This document shows positions 9,264 to 16,675 of a stretch of DNA of 32,357 bases, one piece after another. This DNA is from Clostridiaceae bacterium (GTDB lineage: Bacteria > Bacillota > Clostridia > Saccharofermentanales > DTU023): contig JAAYNE010000145.1 in NCBI GenBank assembly GCA_012521015.1, forward strand, positions 1-32,357, written 5' to 3'. Under the pieces are notes generated by a model. The model worked only from the letters and a program-made list of their open reading frames with translations. It was not told the DNA's origin and made no database searches. Made by a program: the position numbers and the translations under genes. Each line of letters opens with the position of its first letter. Within the stretch, counting starts at the first letter, position 1.

Positions 9264-10271
9264 TCATTCTTTGTGTAAAGTGGCTTCGCCGTGATTGATT
9301 GTTTCGATTGAGCCATCTTTAAGTTCAACCATAAGTTCAAATTCTTCGTCAATACCTAGAACTTTAGCTTGCAATATCTTATTGTTATGCCGAATATCTA
9401 CAACCTTATTAGTCAGAATAGATTTTTTCCGAAATATTTTTAAAGCTTGTTTCGAATTATTCGGGTTGGCATATACCTCCCATTGATTCAAAAATTCAGC
9501 AATGATGCTGTTTCTTAACCCGGAGCGTTTTTCGGCAATTGAATAAATGGCAGTCGCTGTATTGGCTATTTGTTCGGGAAAATCGTTTTTGGGTTGATAT
9601 ACATTTACTCCCACGCCGACAACCAGATATGAAATTGTCCTGGTTTCGAAATCCAGTTCAGCTTCACTTAAAATTCCAGCAATTTTTTTATCATTGAGAT
9701 AAATATCATTGACCCATTTAATTCCTGTGTTTTTCCCGGATACTTTATCTATTGCTTTTGCTAAAGCTACTGCCGCCAGTGCCGGACTTTTTTGACCAAG
9801 ACCATAATCTTGATGCGGTCTAATTAATAAACTGAAATAAATGCCTGTTCCCGGAGGTGAAAAAAAATCTCTTCCCCTCCGTCCACGTCCGTTCTCTTGG
9901 GCATTAGCAACAATCAATGTCCCTGAAACTGCATCTCCACGCGCTTTTGTTTTGAGAATATTGTTTGTGGAATCAATAGTATCAAAAACCTCAATTTTGT
10001 AGGCATCAGGATTATTCAGTTTAAGGCTGATGCCGGTTGCAGAAAGTTGATCCTGCTCCTGCTGTAATTGATAACCTCTGCCGGTTACTGACTGAATCGA
10101 ATATCCTGCGGTTTGTAGTTTTTTGATCGCACGCCAAATGGTGTTTCGGCTGACCTTTGCTTGCCGTGCTAAATTACCGCCGGAAATCCATTTGCCCGTA
10201 TTGGATTCCAATTCTTGTAATACGAAAATTTCAGTATTGTTTATAATTTCTTGCTCAATAGTTTCATCCAT
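9264..10271 (-). CDS. birA: Bifunctional biotin-protein ligase / biotin repressor
   Basis: A 335-aa group II BirA. The N-terminal winged helix (about residues 12-70) contains a helix-turn-helix (ISGGNLARQAKVSRNTIW). The catalytic domain has the biotinyl-AMP loop GRGRRGRDF, the active-site segment GIKWVNDIY and KIAGILSE, and a C-terminal SH3-like domain closes the protein. It activates biotin with ATP, transfers it to carboxylase carrier domains, and, as the HTH type, probably represses biotin genes when biotin is abundant. bioY downstream is the natural target. A promoter with an overlapping inverted repeat lies upstream (see the 10397-10450 entry). Confidence 0.95.
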   Translation of the reverse strand: MDETIEQEIINNTEIFVLQELESNTGKWISGGNLARQAKVSRNTIWRAIKKLQTAGYSIQSVTGRGYQLQQEQDQLSATGISLKLNNPDAYKIEVFDTIDSTNNILKTKARGDAVSGTLIVANAQENGRGRRGRDFFSPPGTGIYFSLLIRPHQDYGLGQKSPALAAVALAKAIDKVSGKNTGIKWVNDIYLNDKKIAGILSEAELDFETRTISYLVVGVGVNVYQPKNDFPEQIANTATAIYSIAEKRSGLRNSIIAEFLNQWEVYANPNNSKQALKIFRKKSILTNKVVDIRHNNKILQAKVLGIDEEFELMVELKDGSIETINHGEATLHKE

Positions 10272-10665
10272 ATTATTTTTTGCAAATTTTATTTGATATC
10301 AAATTTACTTTCTGTTTAGTTCGAAATTTTATTTAAAAGTTAAAGTAAAAACAATTTTTTCTAATTGACGAGTAGAACTATTCTTAACTAATAAATATAT
10401 TACTGTGAAAATTAACATTGTCAACATAAAAAATAAAAAATAGTGACAATATAACAACAAATTTAAGCTTTTTTCTCATAAAATGAATGAGAATGTTCTG
10501 TAACAATGGTATTAGAAAAATTTCTGTGTTATGAATAGAAATAATGGAATTAATTTTCGTATAGTATAATTAATCTGAAAACCGACACAAGACGATAAAG
10601 GAGTTATAAACATCGACTTCAAAATTGAAAGTACATGCTTATTCTTGTATCAAAAGGATAAACAA
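10272..10665. other. Divergent intergenic region, birA / Nudix
   Basis: About 390 bp, strongly AT-rich, with no credible full gene. It holds the birA promoter described above, a TATAAT at 10565-10570 facing the Nudix gene, and a strong AAAGGAG (10597-10603) followed at good distance by an ATC codon that is in frame with the Nudix gene (see findings). Confidence 0.6.
10397..10450 (-). promoter_or_regulatory. birA promoter with overlapping inverted repeat (possible operator)
   Basis: On the minus strand a perfect TTGACA -35 box (10424-10419) is followed after 16 bp by TAATAT (10402-10397). The -35 lies in an inverted repeat, ATTGTCA (10417-10423) and TGACAAT (10444-10450), 20 bp apart. The half-sites resemble the TTGTNAAC halves of BirA operators, but the spacing is longer than the usual 14-16 bp. 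The promoter is more secure than the operator. Confidence 0.45.
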
Positions 10666-11100
10666 ATGAGTGATATTAAATACGAAAAATCGTGTGGAGC
10701 AATTGTATTTACACGCATAAATGATGAAATAAAATATCTTCTGGTTAAACAACAGGCAGGCTTTTATAGTTTTCCCAAAGGGCATGCTGAAAACAATGAA
10801 ACTGAAATTGAAACCGCTCTCCGAGAAATTAATGAAGAAACGGGATTGAATCCGAAAATTCTTGATGGATTCAAAGTATCTGATGAGTATCCGTTGCCGG
10901 ATAAAGAAAACACAATTAAACAGGTAGTGTATTTTTTGGCGGAATATCAAGATAACCAAGATCAGAAGCTTGTAGCTCAAGAAGATGAAATAATAAAAAT
11001 TGATTTATTGACCTACGAAGAGGCATTCAAGATTTTCAATTGGGATAGCCAAAGAAGCATCCTCAAAGCAGCAAACAACTTTTTGTTAAGCAATCATTAA
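10666..11100 (+). CDS. Nudix hydrolase, diadenosine tetraphosphatase-like
   Basis: A 144-aa cytosolic Nudix protein. The Nudix box GX5EX7REUXEEXGU is complete (from GHAENNE through REINEETGL). The N-terminal CGAIVF and the SFPKGH motif before the box resemble asymmetrical Ap4A hydrolases of bacteria. Such enzymes cleave dinucleoside polyphosphates or other nucleoside diphosphate-linked compounds; the true substrate is not determinable here. The ATG at 10666 is chosen because AAAAGGA lies 7 nt upstream and the conserved domain begins directly after it, although the frame is open further upstream. It is transcribed toward the tRNA genes. Confidence 0.9.
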   Translation: MSDIKYEKSCGAIVFTRINDEIKYLLVKQQAGFYSFPKGHAENNETEIETALREINEETGLNPKILDGFKVSDEYPLPDKENTIKQVVYFLAEYQDNQDQKLVAQEDEIIKIDLLTYEEAFKIFNWDSQRSILKAANNFLLSNH

Positions 11101-11172
11101 GAATTTAACTAATCGAATTTTTAAAATTTCCCAACCTGTAAAAAAGCACTATATCCGAGCTATAAATAGCGT

Positions 11173-11201
11173 TTGACAAATTAAAAATCCGGTGATAGTA
11201 T
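11173..11201 (+). promoter_or_regulatory. Promoter of the tRNA-Leu/tRNA-fMet unit
   Basis: A perfect TTGACA (11173-11178), 17-bp spacer and TAGTAT (11196-11201) lie about 30 bp before tRNA-Leu. No clear terminator is seen between the two tRNAs, so they may be one transcript. Confidence 0.75.
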
Positions 11202-11230
11202 GGTTAAGCACTAAAGAGAGCAAGCCAAAC

Positions 11231-11318
11231 GCTCGTGTGGCGGAACTGGCAGACGCAACGGACTTAAAATCCGTCGAACTAAACATTCGTGCCGGTTCGA
11301 GTCCGGCCACGAGCACCA
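11231..11318 (+). tRNA. tRNA-Leu (anticodon UAA)
   Basis: An 88-nt class II tRNA. The acceptor arms GCTCGTG / CACGAGC pair fully, the anticodon stem is ACGGA/TCCGT with loop CTTAAAA (anticodon TAA), a long variable arm (CGAA/TTCG) is present, and the T-arm is GCCGG-TTCGAGT-CCGGC. CCA is encoded. It reads UUA, and UUG by wobble, which suits an AT-rich genome. Confidence 0.97.
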
Positions 11319-11480
11319 ATTTTAGAGTTTGTTCTCAGCATTAAAAAGAAAAACAATTGTTTTACCGGATTCTGCAATAATTCAAATAATTAGTAATTGT
11401 TGATCATTGATTATTTAAGAGTTATGATTTATATCATAATTATATGAAGAATATTAGTTAATGAGTTAATAATTAAATAC

Positions 11481-11556
11481 CGCGGAGTGGAGCAGCTGGT
11501 AGCTTGTCGGGCTCATAACCCGGAGGTCGCAGGTTCGAATCCTGCCTCCGCAACCA
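11481..11556 (+). tRNA. Initiator tRNA-fMet (anticodon CAU)
   Basis: The anticodon loop CTCATAA gives CAU. It is the initiator and not the elongator form: C1 is unpaired with A72 at the acceptor end, and the anticodon stem carries three consecutive G-C pairs (GGG/CCC) next to the loop. CCA is encoded. The gene marks the upstream edge of a region with accessory character. Confidence 0.93.
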
Positions 11557-11565
11557 ATCTGGAAT

Positions 11566-11634
11566 GCAGTTATTGATACAATTTCTTGTATCGGTAGCTG
11601 CGTTCTTTTATTTTGAGTCTATTTTCTGTCCTGT
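11566..11634 (+). repeat. Dispersed hairpin repeat, copy A (terminator-like)
   Basis: A hairpin at 11566-11601 (GCAG...CTGC outer stem; inner stem GATACAA TTTC TTGTATC) is followed by a T-rich run and a conserved tail ending near CTATTTTCTGTCC. It lies just after tRNA-fMet and could terminate it. The same layout and much of the same sequence recur at 18227-18295 and 21912-21980. Confidence 0.7.
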
Positions 11635-11776
11635 TCAGGGCGGGCGGCATGTTTGTCCACAGCGTTTCATCGGCAACTCCTTCCTTTGTCCACTGAAGAA
11701 GTCTTACCACTTTCCCCTTGGACAGAAGTGATAATTTTGAGTAGTTTTTCTGCTGACCTATATTGGATATAGGGCG
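11570..11776 (-). pseudogene. Decayed reading frame, probable mobile-element remnant
   Basis: A minus-strand frame of 68 codons reads as credible protein (it includes SKGKVVRLLQWTKEG and DETLWTNMPP) and stops with TAA inside hairpin repeat A. It has no ATG start, no Shine-Dalgarno, and an in-frame stop immediately upstream. Base composition is richer in G+C than the flanks. It looks like the tail of a gene left by an integrated element; the phrase resembles sequence I associate with clostridial conjugative elements, but I cannot name the family. Confidence 0.35.
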
Positions 11777-12183
11777 TTAAATATTTCTCCTCTCACTCTG
11801 CAGGCAGGAAAAAGAGCGTTTTTGAACAGGGAAAAGAAATCTCTTTGATAAAAAAGTAAAACGCCCTAAGTTGAACTTAAAGCGTCGGTTTTTACACACT
11901 TCCGGGCGAGTTTTTATTTTGTAGCAGCTTGTAGCAGGATTTTCTATATAGCCTGCTATTTCGTCTAAATATCAGCCTATATTAACAAAGATGTAGTAGA
12001 ATTGCCGATCGTCTTTAGTTGTTTCTGAACGACATTCACCAAACTTTTTGCATATTTCGTGATTAAAGTTTCTGTTGTTTTAAGAAAAGAGACCATTCTT
12101 ACGAAAGGGGGGGATGCAATGATCAGAAAATTCATATCAGTCATATTTAAAAGCGGAGTGAAATCTGAATGAGCCAGACTGAA
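11777..12183. other. Non-coding or decayed stretch after the tRNAs
   Basis: About 400 bp with no standard-length gene. It includes short inverted repeats (for example TAAGTTGAACTTA), a repeated AGCAGCTTGTAGCAGG-like segment, and one 17-codon frame with a strong ribosome site (12119-12172). The texture is unlike the AT-rich intergenic DNA elsewhere and suggests remnants of an integrated element. Confidence 0.4.
12119..12172 (+). CDS. Possible 17-residue peptide
   Basis: ATG at 12119 follows an unusual run of seven Gs (GAAAGGGGGGGATGCA) that could act as a strong Shine-Dalgarno. The product begins MIRKFISVIFKSG, is basic and amphipathic, and ends SE. It could be a leader peptide, a small membrane-active peptide, or chance. 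No family is recognised. Confidence 0.2.
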   Translation: MIRKFISVIFKSGVKSE

Positions 12184-14133
12184 CTACCATAGGAGGGTGC
12201 GAATCTTGTCGATTATAGCTATGAAAGCCGCAATCCTAGTCAAGTCGAAAGTAATGAATCTGTCTGCAACCTTGATTTCTTCATTGACTAGGGATTTTAC
12301 ACTCCTATAGGATCTTCTTTTAAGATCTTCAATTGCAAACTTTTTGGATAGGTTAGGATTTGGGTATAGGGGTTTTCCGATCAAGATAAAATATCGTGGT
12401 TTTCCGGTCAACCACCTTTGTTTACCCTTGCGAGATTTTACTAATCTGATGGCCATTGGCAAAATTGCTTTATTCTCCTTTATGGCAAAATAGAAAGCAC
12501 CATTTCGGAAGTCCCTCAAACCTTGAAAATTCTTTAACAAATATCCTTCAGGGAAAAAATGGACAATATTATTTTGCTTTAACTTATGCTGAATTGCCTC
12601 AACAAAATCTTTGGCTGAAGAAAAAGTATTCGGTGTTGGAATGACTCCCAGTAGTTTAAGGATTTTCCCAATGACCGGCAGTTGAAAATTGGCTGAGGTT
12701 GATACGAATGAAACATCTTCCGGGGAAAGGGCGACCGCTGCCATGCTTGAATCCATGTTGTGGATATGGTTCATGATGCTGATTCCACCCTCATCATCGA
12801 GCAGGACAAGATTTTTCCTGCCTTTAACTTTTAAACCATAGAGGATAAAAAGAATCACATAAGCGATAAAACTTGCGAATTTTTTGGCCTGTCTAGTGAA
12901 GAAAACCCGGATTTTGCCCGGAAGCCTGGGTTTAGTAAGTTTTTTCTTTTCTTTTTGCGATTTTATTTTGTCTTGGTGGTGAGGAACATCTTCTTTCGGA
13001 TATCCATCTTGCTTTTGTTTTTCAAGTGCATCTCGGTAGAGTTTAACTAGATCTTGAATTGTATTTTCCACCCTCATTCCATCTGCTTTTTCAGCATATT
13101 TTTTCGAATATGATAATTTTTCTGCCGGATTATCTATCCAATATTCAATTTTTTCAGCCAAAGAAGAGGAATCACCGGCAGTGAAGAGGGAATTTTCAGT
13201 TAAGGAAAAGCTATTGGTTGCTGACAATTTTGAGTCGGAGATGACCGGGACCAATCCACAGGCCATGGCTTCCAGACAAGAGATCCCTTCAATTTCAGCA
13301 TCAGAAGCGTGGATGTATAAATCAGCCTGGTTCATAAGTTTTACCAGATCTTTTTGCGAATAAAAATTAAAGATTGGCTTGTTAGTCAAGTCCTTGCTTA
13401 GCTCTTCTAAGTTTTCCTGCTTAGGTCCTTGTCCGGCAAAAACAAGCTGTATTTTGTCTTTATACTTGCTTTGTTTAACAGCCTCGATCACGAGGTCCTG
13501 TCGTTTTTCGCCGGATAAGCGACCCACTGTTAAAATCAAAAATTTGTCTTCGAATTGCTTGGCTCGCTCAACTTGCATGGGTTTAAAAATATTGCTTACT
13601 CCATTCGAGATAACTCTTACTTCAGCCTTGTAATCGTGGGCGGTAAGTTGGTCGGCGATCATCCGGCTTGGAGCATGAATGTAGTTGAATTTGCTATAAA
13701 AGTGTTTACGGAAATCACGATATAATCGGTTGTTAATTTTATCATTTGTGCCCAGTCCGATTGAGTAGGTGATATTTTGTGGTTGGAGATGGAAGGAGGC
13801 TACGGTTGTAATACCCATCTGACGAGCTATCTTCTCACCCTTAATACAAAAAGGAGTAGGTAGGTGGAAGTGGATAATGTCTGCTCCATTAAAGGCTTCA
13901 AAATATTTACTGTCATCCGGCTTGGCAAATGTGAAACCTTGCGCGTCAACCAGGTGTTGAAAAAAAGGCAGACTAAATTCATCCACAACAATTTTATCAA
14001 CGTCCGATTCTCCGGTTGAGAGAATTTTAACTTCGTGTCCCAGATCCCGAAGAAGCTTTACGTTCCTTTTGGTTGCAGTAGCTACACCGTTATTAGGTTG
14101 GTCATATAGGTCAAGTACGTGTACTATTTTCAA
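12184..14133 (-). CDS. GT4 glycosyltransferase fused to PlsC-type acyltransferase
   Basis: A two-domain enzyme of about 650 aa. The N-terminal GT-B/GT4 half (about residues 1-370) starts KIVHVLDLYDQPNNG and has the E-x7-E motif in EIEGISCLEAMACG. A basic linker and a hydrophobic segment lead to a 1-acylglycerol-3-phosphate acyltransferase-like half (about 440-649) with NHIHNMD (HX4D) and FFPEG. Such a protein would glycosylate a lipid (for example diacylglycerol) and acylate the lipid or sugar, making membrane glycolipid. The frame opens at 14187, but a TTG at 14133, preceded by GGTAGGTG and matching the usual family start, is preferred; a GTG at 14144 is the alternative. It is divergent from an XRE regulator. 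Confidence 0.85.
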   Translation of the reverse strand: MKIVHVLDLYDQPNNGVATATKRNVKLLRDLGHEVKILSTGESDVDKIVVDEFSLPFFQHLVDAQGFTFAKPDDSKYFEAFNGADIIHFHLPTPFCIKGEKIARQMGITTVASFHLQPQNITYSIGLGTNDKINNRLYRDFRKHFYSKFNYIHAPSRMIADQLTAHDYKAEVRVISNGVSNIFKPMQVERAKQFEDKFLILTVGRLSGEKRQDLVIEAVKQSKYKDKIQLVFAGQGPKQENLEELSKDLTNKPIFNFYSQKDLVKLMNQADLYIHASDAEIEGISCLEAMACGLVPVISDSKLSATNSFSLTENSLFTAGDSSSLAEKIEYWIDNPAEKLSYSKKYAEKADGMRVENTIQDLVKLYRDALEKQKQDGYPKEDVPHHQDKIKSQKEKKKLTKPRLPGKIRVFFTRQAKKFASFIAYVILFILYGLKVKGRKNLVLLDDEGGISIMNHIHNMDSSMAAVALSPEDVSFVSTSANFQLPVIGKILKLLGVIPTPNTFSSAKDFVEAIQHKLKQNNIVHFFPEGYLLKNFQGLRDFRNGAFYFAIKENKAILPMAIRLVKSRKGKQRWLTGKPRYFILIGKPLYPNPNLSKKFAIEDLKRRSYRSVKSLVNEEIKVADRFITFDLTRIAAFIAIIDKIRTLLW

Positions 14134-14292
14134 ACTAATCACACCTACCTTTAAATAAATTATATATCTAATTTTTAACATAGCCAAGTAGTAAGGTCGG
14201 GGTATGAAAAAATCTAAAAATCATTTTTTATAGAATTATTCACATAGAGATGATAGAATAGGTATAGTTTTCAAGGACGAAAGGTATATCTT

Positions 14293-14505
14293 ATGGCAGT
14301 ATCCTACGACAAACTGTTGCATCTATTGATCGACCGGCAGATGAGCAATTCGGAACTCATCAAGAAGGCCGGTTTCTCCGGCAATGTTATGACACATATC
14401 AAACGCAGAAAATACATCTCTCTTGACAGCATTGAAAGAATCTGCCGAGTGCTTGACTGCGGTGTGGATGATATTTTGCAATTTATTAATGAGAAGAACA
14501 CTTGA
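14293..14505 (+). CDS. XRE-family helix-turn-helix regulator
   Basis: A 70-aa single-domain Cro/CI-type DNA-binding protein. The helix-turn-helix spans roughly residues 19-40 (MSNSELIKKAGFSGNVMTHI), followed by the typical SLDSIERICRVLDCGVDDIL tail of YozG-like small regulators common in Firmicutes and mobile elements. A Shine-Dalgarno AAAGG lies upstream. It lies divergent from the glycolipid enzyme gene and upstream of a TetR regulator; either could be its target. Confidence 0.88.
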   Translation: MAVSYDKLLHLLIDRQMSNSELIKKAGFSGNVMTHIKRRKYISLDSIERICRVLDCGVDDILQFINEKNT

Positions 14506-14591
14506 TGACATTATACTGATTCTGCTAAATACTGAAATTTTGACAAAACGTTTAAGATTTTAAAATGGTGATAGGGAAAAGAGGGAGCTTT

Positions 14592-15152
14592 ATGGCAAAT
14601 TCCAATATAACAAAACAAGCACTTTCAATTGCCTTGAAAGAACTCATGGAAGAAGTTCCTTTCGATAAAATCCGTATAGCAGATATTTGTAATCGATGTG
14701 ATATGAATCGAAAGAGTTTCTATTATCATTTTAAAGATAAGTATGACCTTTTAAACTGGATTTTTGATACCGAATTTATTTCATTTGCTAAGGATCTTTC
14801 ACAAGCTGAAGAACTTAATGAGCATGTAGATGCAGTCCAAAATATATGTAACTATTTTTATGAAAACAGAGATTTTTATCGCAAGGCATTGCAAACAGAA
14901 GGACAAAACTCTTTTCCTGAACACTTCCGAGCATTTGTAATGCCGATTATGAAGCTGCGAATTGAGTATTTATTCGGTGATAACGAAGATGAGTTTACAT
15001 TGAATTTTTTTACTGATGCAGCGGTGGCTACAATAGAGCGTTGGCTGTTAGATAAAAATTGTATGTCACCGGATGAATTTTTGAACAAAGTGATGCACAT
15101 TGTTCAGCAAGGAGCTGAGGCATTACACAATGAATTAAATAAAGAAAAATAA
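14592..15152 (+). CDS. TetR/AcrR-family transcriptional regulator
   Basis: A 186-aa TetR-type repressor. The N-terminal helix-turn-helix (about residues 8-52) contains FDKIRIADICNRCDMNRKSFYYHFKDKYDLL, a classic signature split here over adjacent helices; the C-terminal ligand/dimer domain is of the short Firmicute type. Start at 14592, with GAGGGAG upstream, is preferred over the longer frame from 14565. It sits next to the radical SAM pair and may control that divergent promoter region, where an inverted repeat TTTAGTGTCT / AGAACACTAAA is present. Confidence 0.9.
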   Translation: MANSNITKQALSIALKELMEEVPFDKIRIADICNRCDMNRKSFYYHFKDKYDLLNWIFDTEFISFAKDLSQAEELNEHVDAVQNICNYFYENRDFYRKALQTEGQNSFPEHFRAFVMPIMKLRIEYLFGDNEDEFTLNFFTDAAVATIERWLLDKNCMSPDEFLNKVMHIVQQGAEALHNELNKEK

Positions 15153-15247
15153 TTGATTGAAATTTCTCATGGTAATTATTCTTTGTGATTAACAATTACT
15201 TTCTTTTAAGAAATTGGTGATCTTTACTCCATCTTGGGTAGCCTTTT

Positions 15248-15376
15248 TTATATAGTTGACGGAGAGCATTTGTATCCCGGGCTTGATGGGCTTACGCCGC
15301 AGTCCAGTATTCCGACTGTATAAATTCCTCTAAAGCCACCGTCTACATCTATAATACCTGACTTTTCACTTTTCAT
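15248..15376 (-). pseudogene. Truncated patatin-like phospholipase (N-terminal fragment)
   Basis: A 42-codon minus-strand frame starting 12 nt after the stop of the upstream gene. It begins with SGIIDVDGGFRGIY, matching the Asp-x-Gly-Gly-x-Arg-Gly-x-Tyr oxyanion-hole region at the start of patatin-like phospholipases. The frame ends at a TAA long before the GxSxG nucleophile motif, so no catalytic protein can be made. This is a gene remnant, which supports decay in this region. Confidence 0.6.
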
Positions 15377-15387
15377 ATAAATATACT

Positions 15388-16404
15388 TTATTTTGTTTTG
15401 AGACAAGCATTTAACAGAATATCTGTAATACTACTTTGAAAGAGATTATGGTGTCCGTTCTCAAACGTCTTTTCCCAATCACATATATTGCCGTCTTTAT
15501 TAAAGTATACGGGACAAGCATCCTCTGAAATAATCGTGTCGACCAGACAATTATCCCCTTGCAAATCCCAAACGATTGTACTATACGATTGGTCAAGGCG
15601 AGTTTGCTTCACTGTCGAATATATTACTTGGCGAACTTCGCTCGGACATTTCTTTTCCGGCATTAGAACGGTGAAAATAGGTGAAAGTTGCTGGGCATCA
15701 CGAAACAAATCACCATTGATAATGATTTCTGTGTCTTTCTGTCCATACTGATACCATATAGAGTAAAGCATTTTATTTGCACATAGTTCAGCACAAACAT
15801 CGGTAGCATTTTCGTCGTAACGGATAACGACCATCAGGTTTTTTAATATAGTTGCTTCTTTAAGAAATGTAATGGTTATGTCCATTGCATCACAAAACAC
15901 ACAAAATGCACTGTCAGGATATTTTTCTATCAGGGAAAATGTTTTGCTAGGCTGATCCGGTACAAAAAACATCCATGTGTCAATACCTAAACTTTTACCT
16001 TCAAAGATCAGATCATCATATTTTTGCTGATATTTTTCAAACAGTTGCGAATCGATCTCAACGCATATTGTCCATGGAATATTGCAACCTAGCACTTTCT
16101 CATTTTCACGGATACGTTGTGCACCAACGGTGCAACTGTTATATCCGATATTGATACCAAACGTGTAGAGTTTTTCTGTATCTACATGTGTTATGACATC
16201 TCTTATTAACTCATAATAAGCACTGTTTTCATTCTGGAGCATTGTTTGGGCTATTGTAAAAAAGTTTTTTTGAAATCTGCCATCTGAAAATTGCAAGGCC
16301 ATATCTATCAGATTTCTGACGCCTCGTTCCGGACTTTGCTTAATGCTTTTCAATGCTTTTTTAACAACAATTTCAACTAATAATCGAGGCATTCTGTTTT
16401 TCAT
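15388..16404 (-). CDS. Cysteine-less paralogue of the adjacent radical SAM protein
   Basis: A 338-aa protein that aligns with the radical SAM protein encoded divergently at 16676. The first 115 residues align almost without gaps; the CNIPW motif falls at residue 107 in both. Further along, YDDLIFEGKSLG matches LDDIIRQGTKMG, and IEKYPDSAFCVFCDA matches CEAHPDCIFLAFTNG. The stretch that carries the CxxxCxxC cluster in the partner is replaced by IDSQLFEKYQQ, and the C-terminal cysteine cluster is also absent. It cannot bind the [4Fe-4S] cluster needed for SAM cleavage and may be a scaffold or regulatory subunit. GGAG is unusually far (13 nt) from the ATG. No named family is recognised. Confidence 0.8.
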   Translation of the reverse strand: MKNRMPRLLVEIVVKKALKSIKQSPERGVRNLIDMALQFSDGRFQKNFFTIAQTMLQNENSAYYELIRDVITHVDTEKLYTFGINIGYNSCTVGAQRIRENEKVLGCNIPWTICVEIDSQLFEKYQQKYDDLIFEGKSLGIDTWMFFVPDQPSKTFSLIEKYPDSAFCVFCDAMDITITFLKEATILKNLMVVIRYDENATDVCAELCANKMLYSIWYQYGQKDTEIIINGDLFRDAQQLSPIFTVLMPEKKCPSEVRQVIYSTVKQTRLDQSYSTIVWDLQGDNCLVDTIISEDACPVYFNKDGNICDWEKTFENGHHNLFQSSITDILLNACLKTK

Positions 16405-16675
16405 TTATGTATATTCGCTCCTTATAAAGCTCAGATATACTCTCTGTAGCTTATTAAAAGAGACAGTTACTAACAATATACAAAGTCGACTTAATGTCGT
16501 AAAAGAAGACAGATTGCTAATTATGTTACAATTTAGGACTTTTGCTATTTAGTGTCTAATGATTTTTCAGAGTCCATTTCTTATAATCTGTGATTAAATA
16601 AAATTCTATTTGGCAACTGATTTTTGGAACATTTTTAAGTTAACAGAACACTAAACTGAAAAAGGAGAATATACG
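16405..16675. promoter_or_regulatory. Divergent control region of the radical SAM pair
   Basis: Holds a 10-bp perfect palindrome AAGTCGACTT (16483-16492) and two inverted copies of a decamer, TTTAGTGTCT (16548-16557) and AGAACACTAAA (16645-16655). These are candidate binding sites for the neighbouring TetR protein. The leader sequences of both genes share GGAG(CG)AATATAC, consistent with an ancestral duplication that included the translation start. Confidence 0.4.

Noticed and set aside
11350-11363. Terminator after tRNA-Leu
   Set aside because: AAAACAATTGTTTT is a perfect palindrome but has no room for a loop and no following T run.
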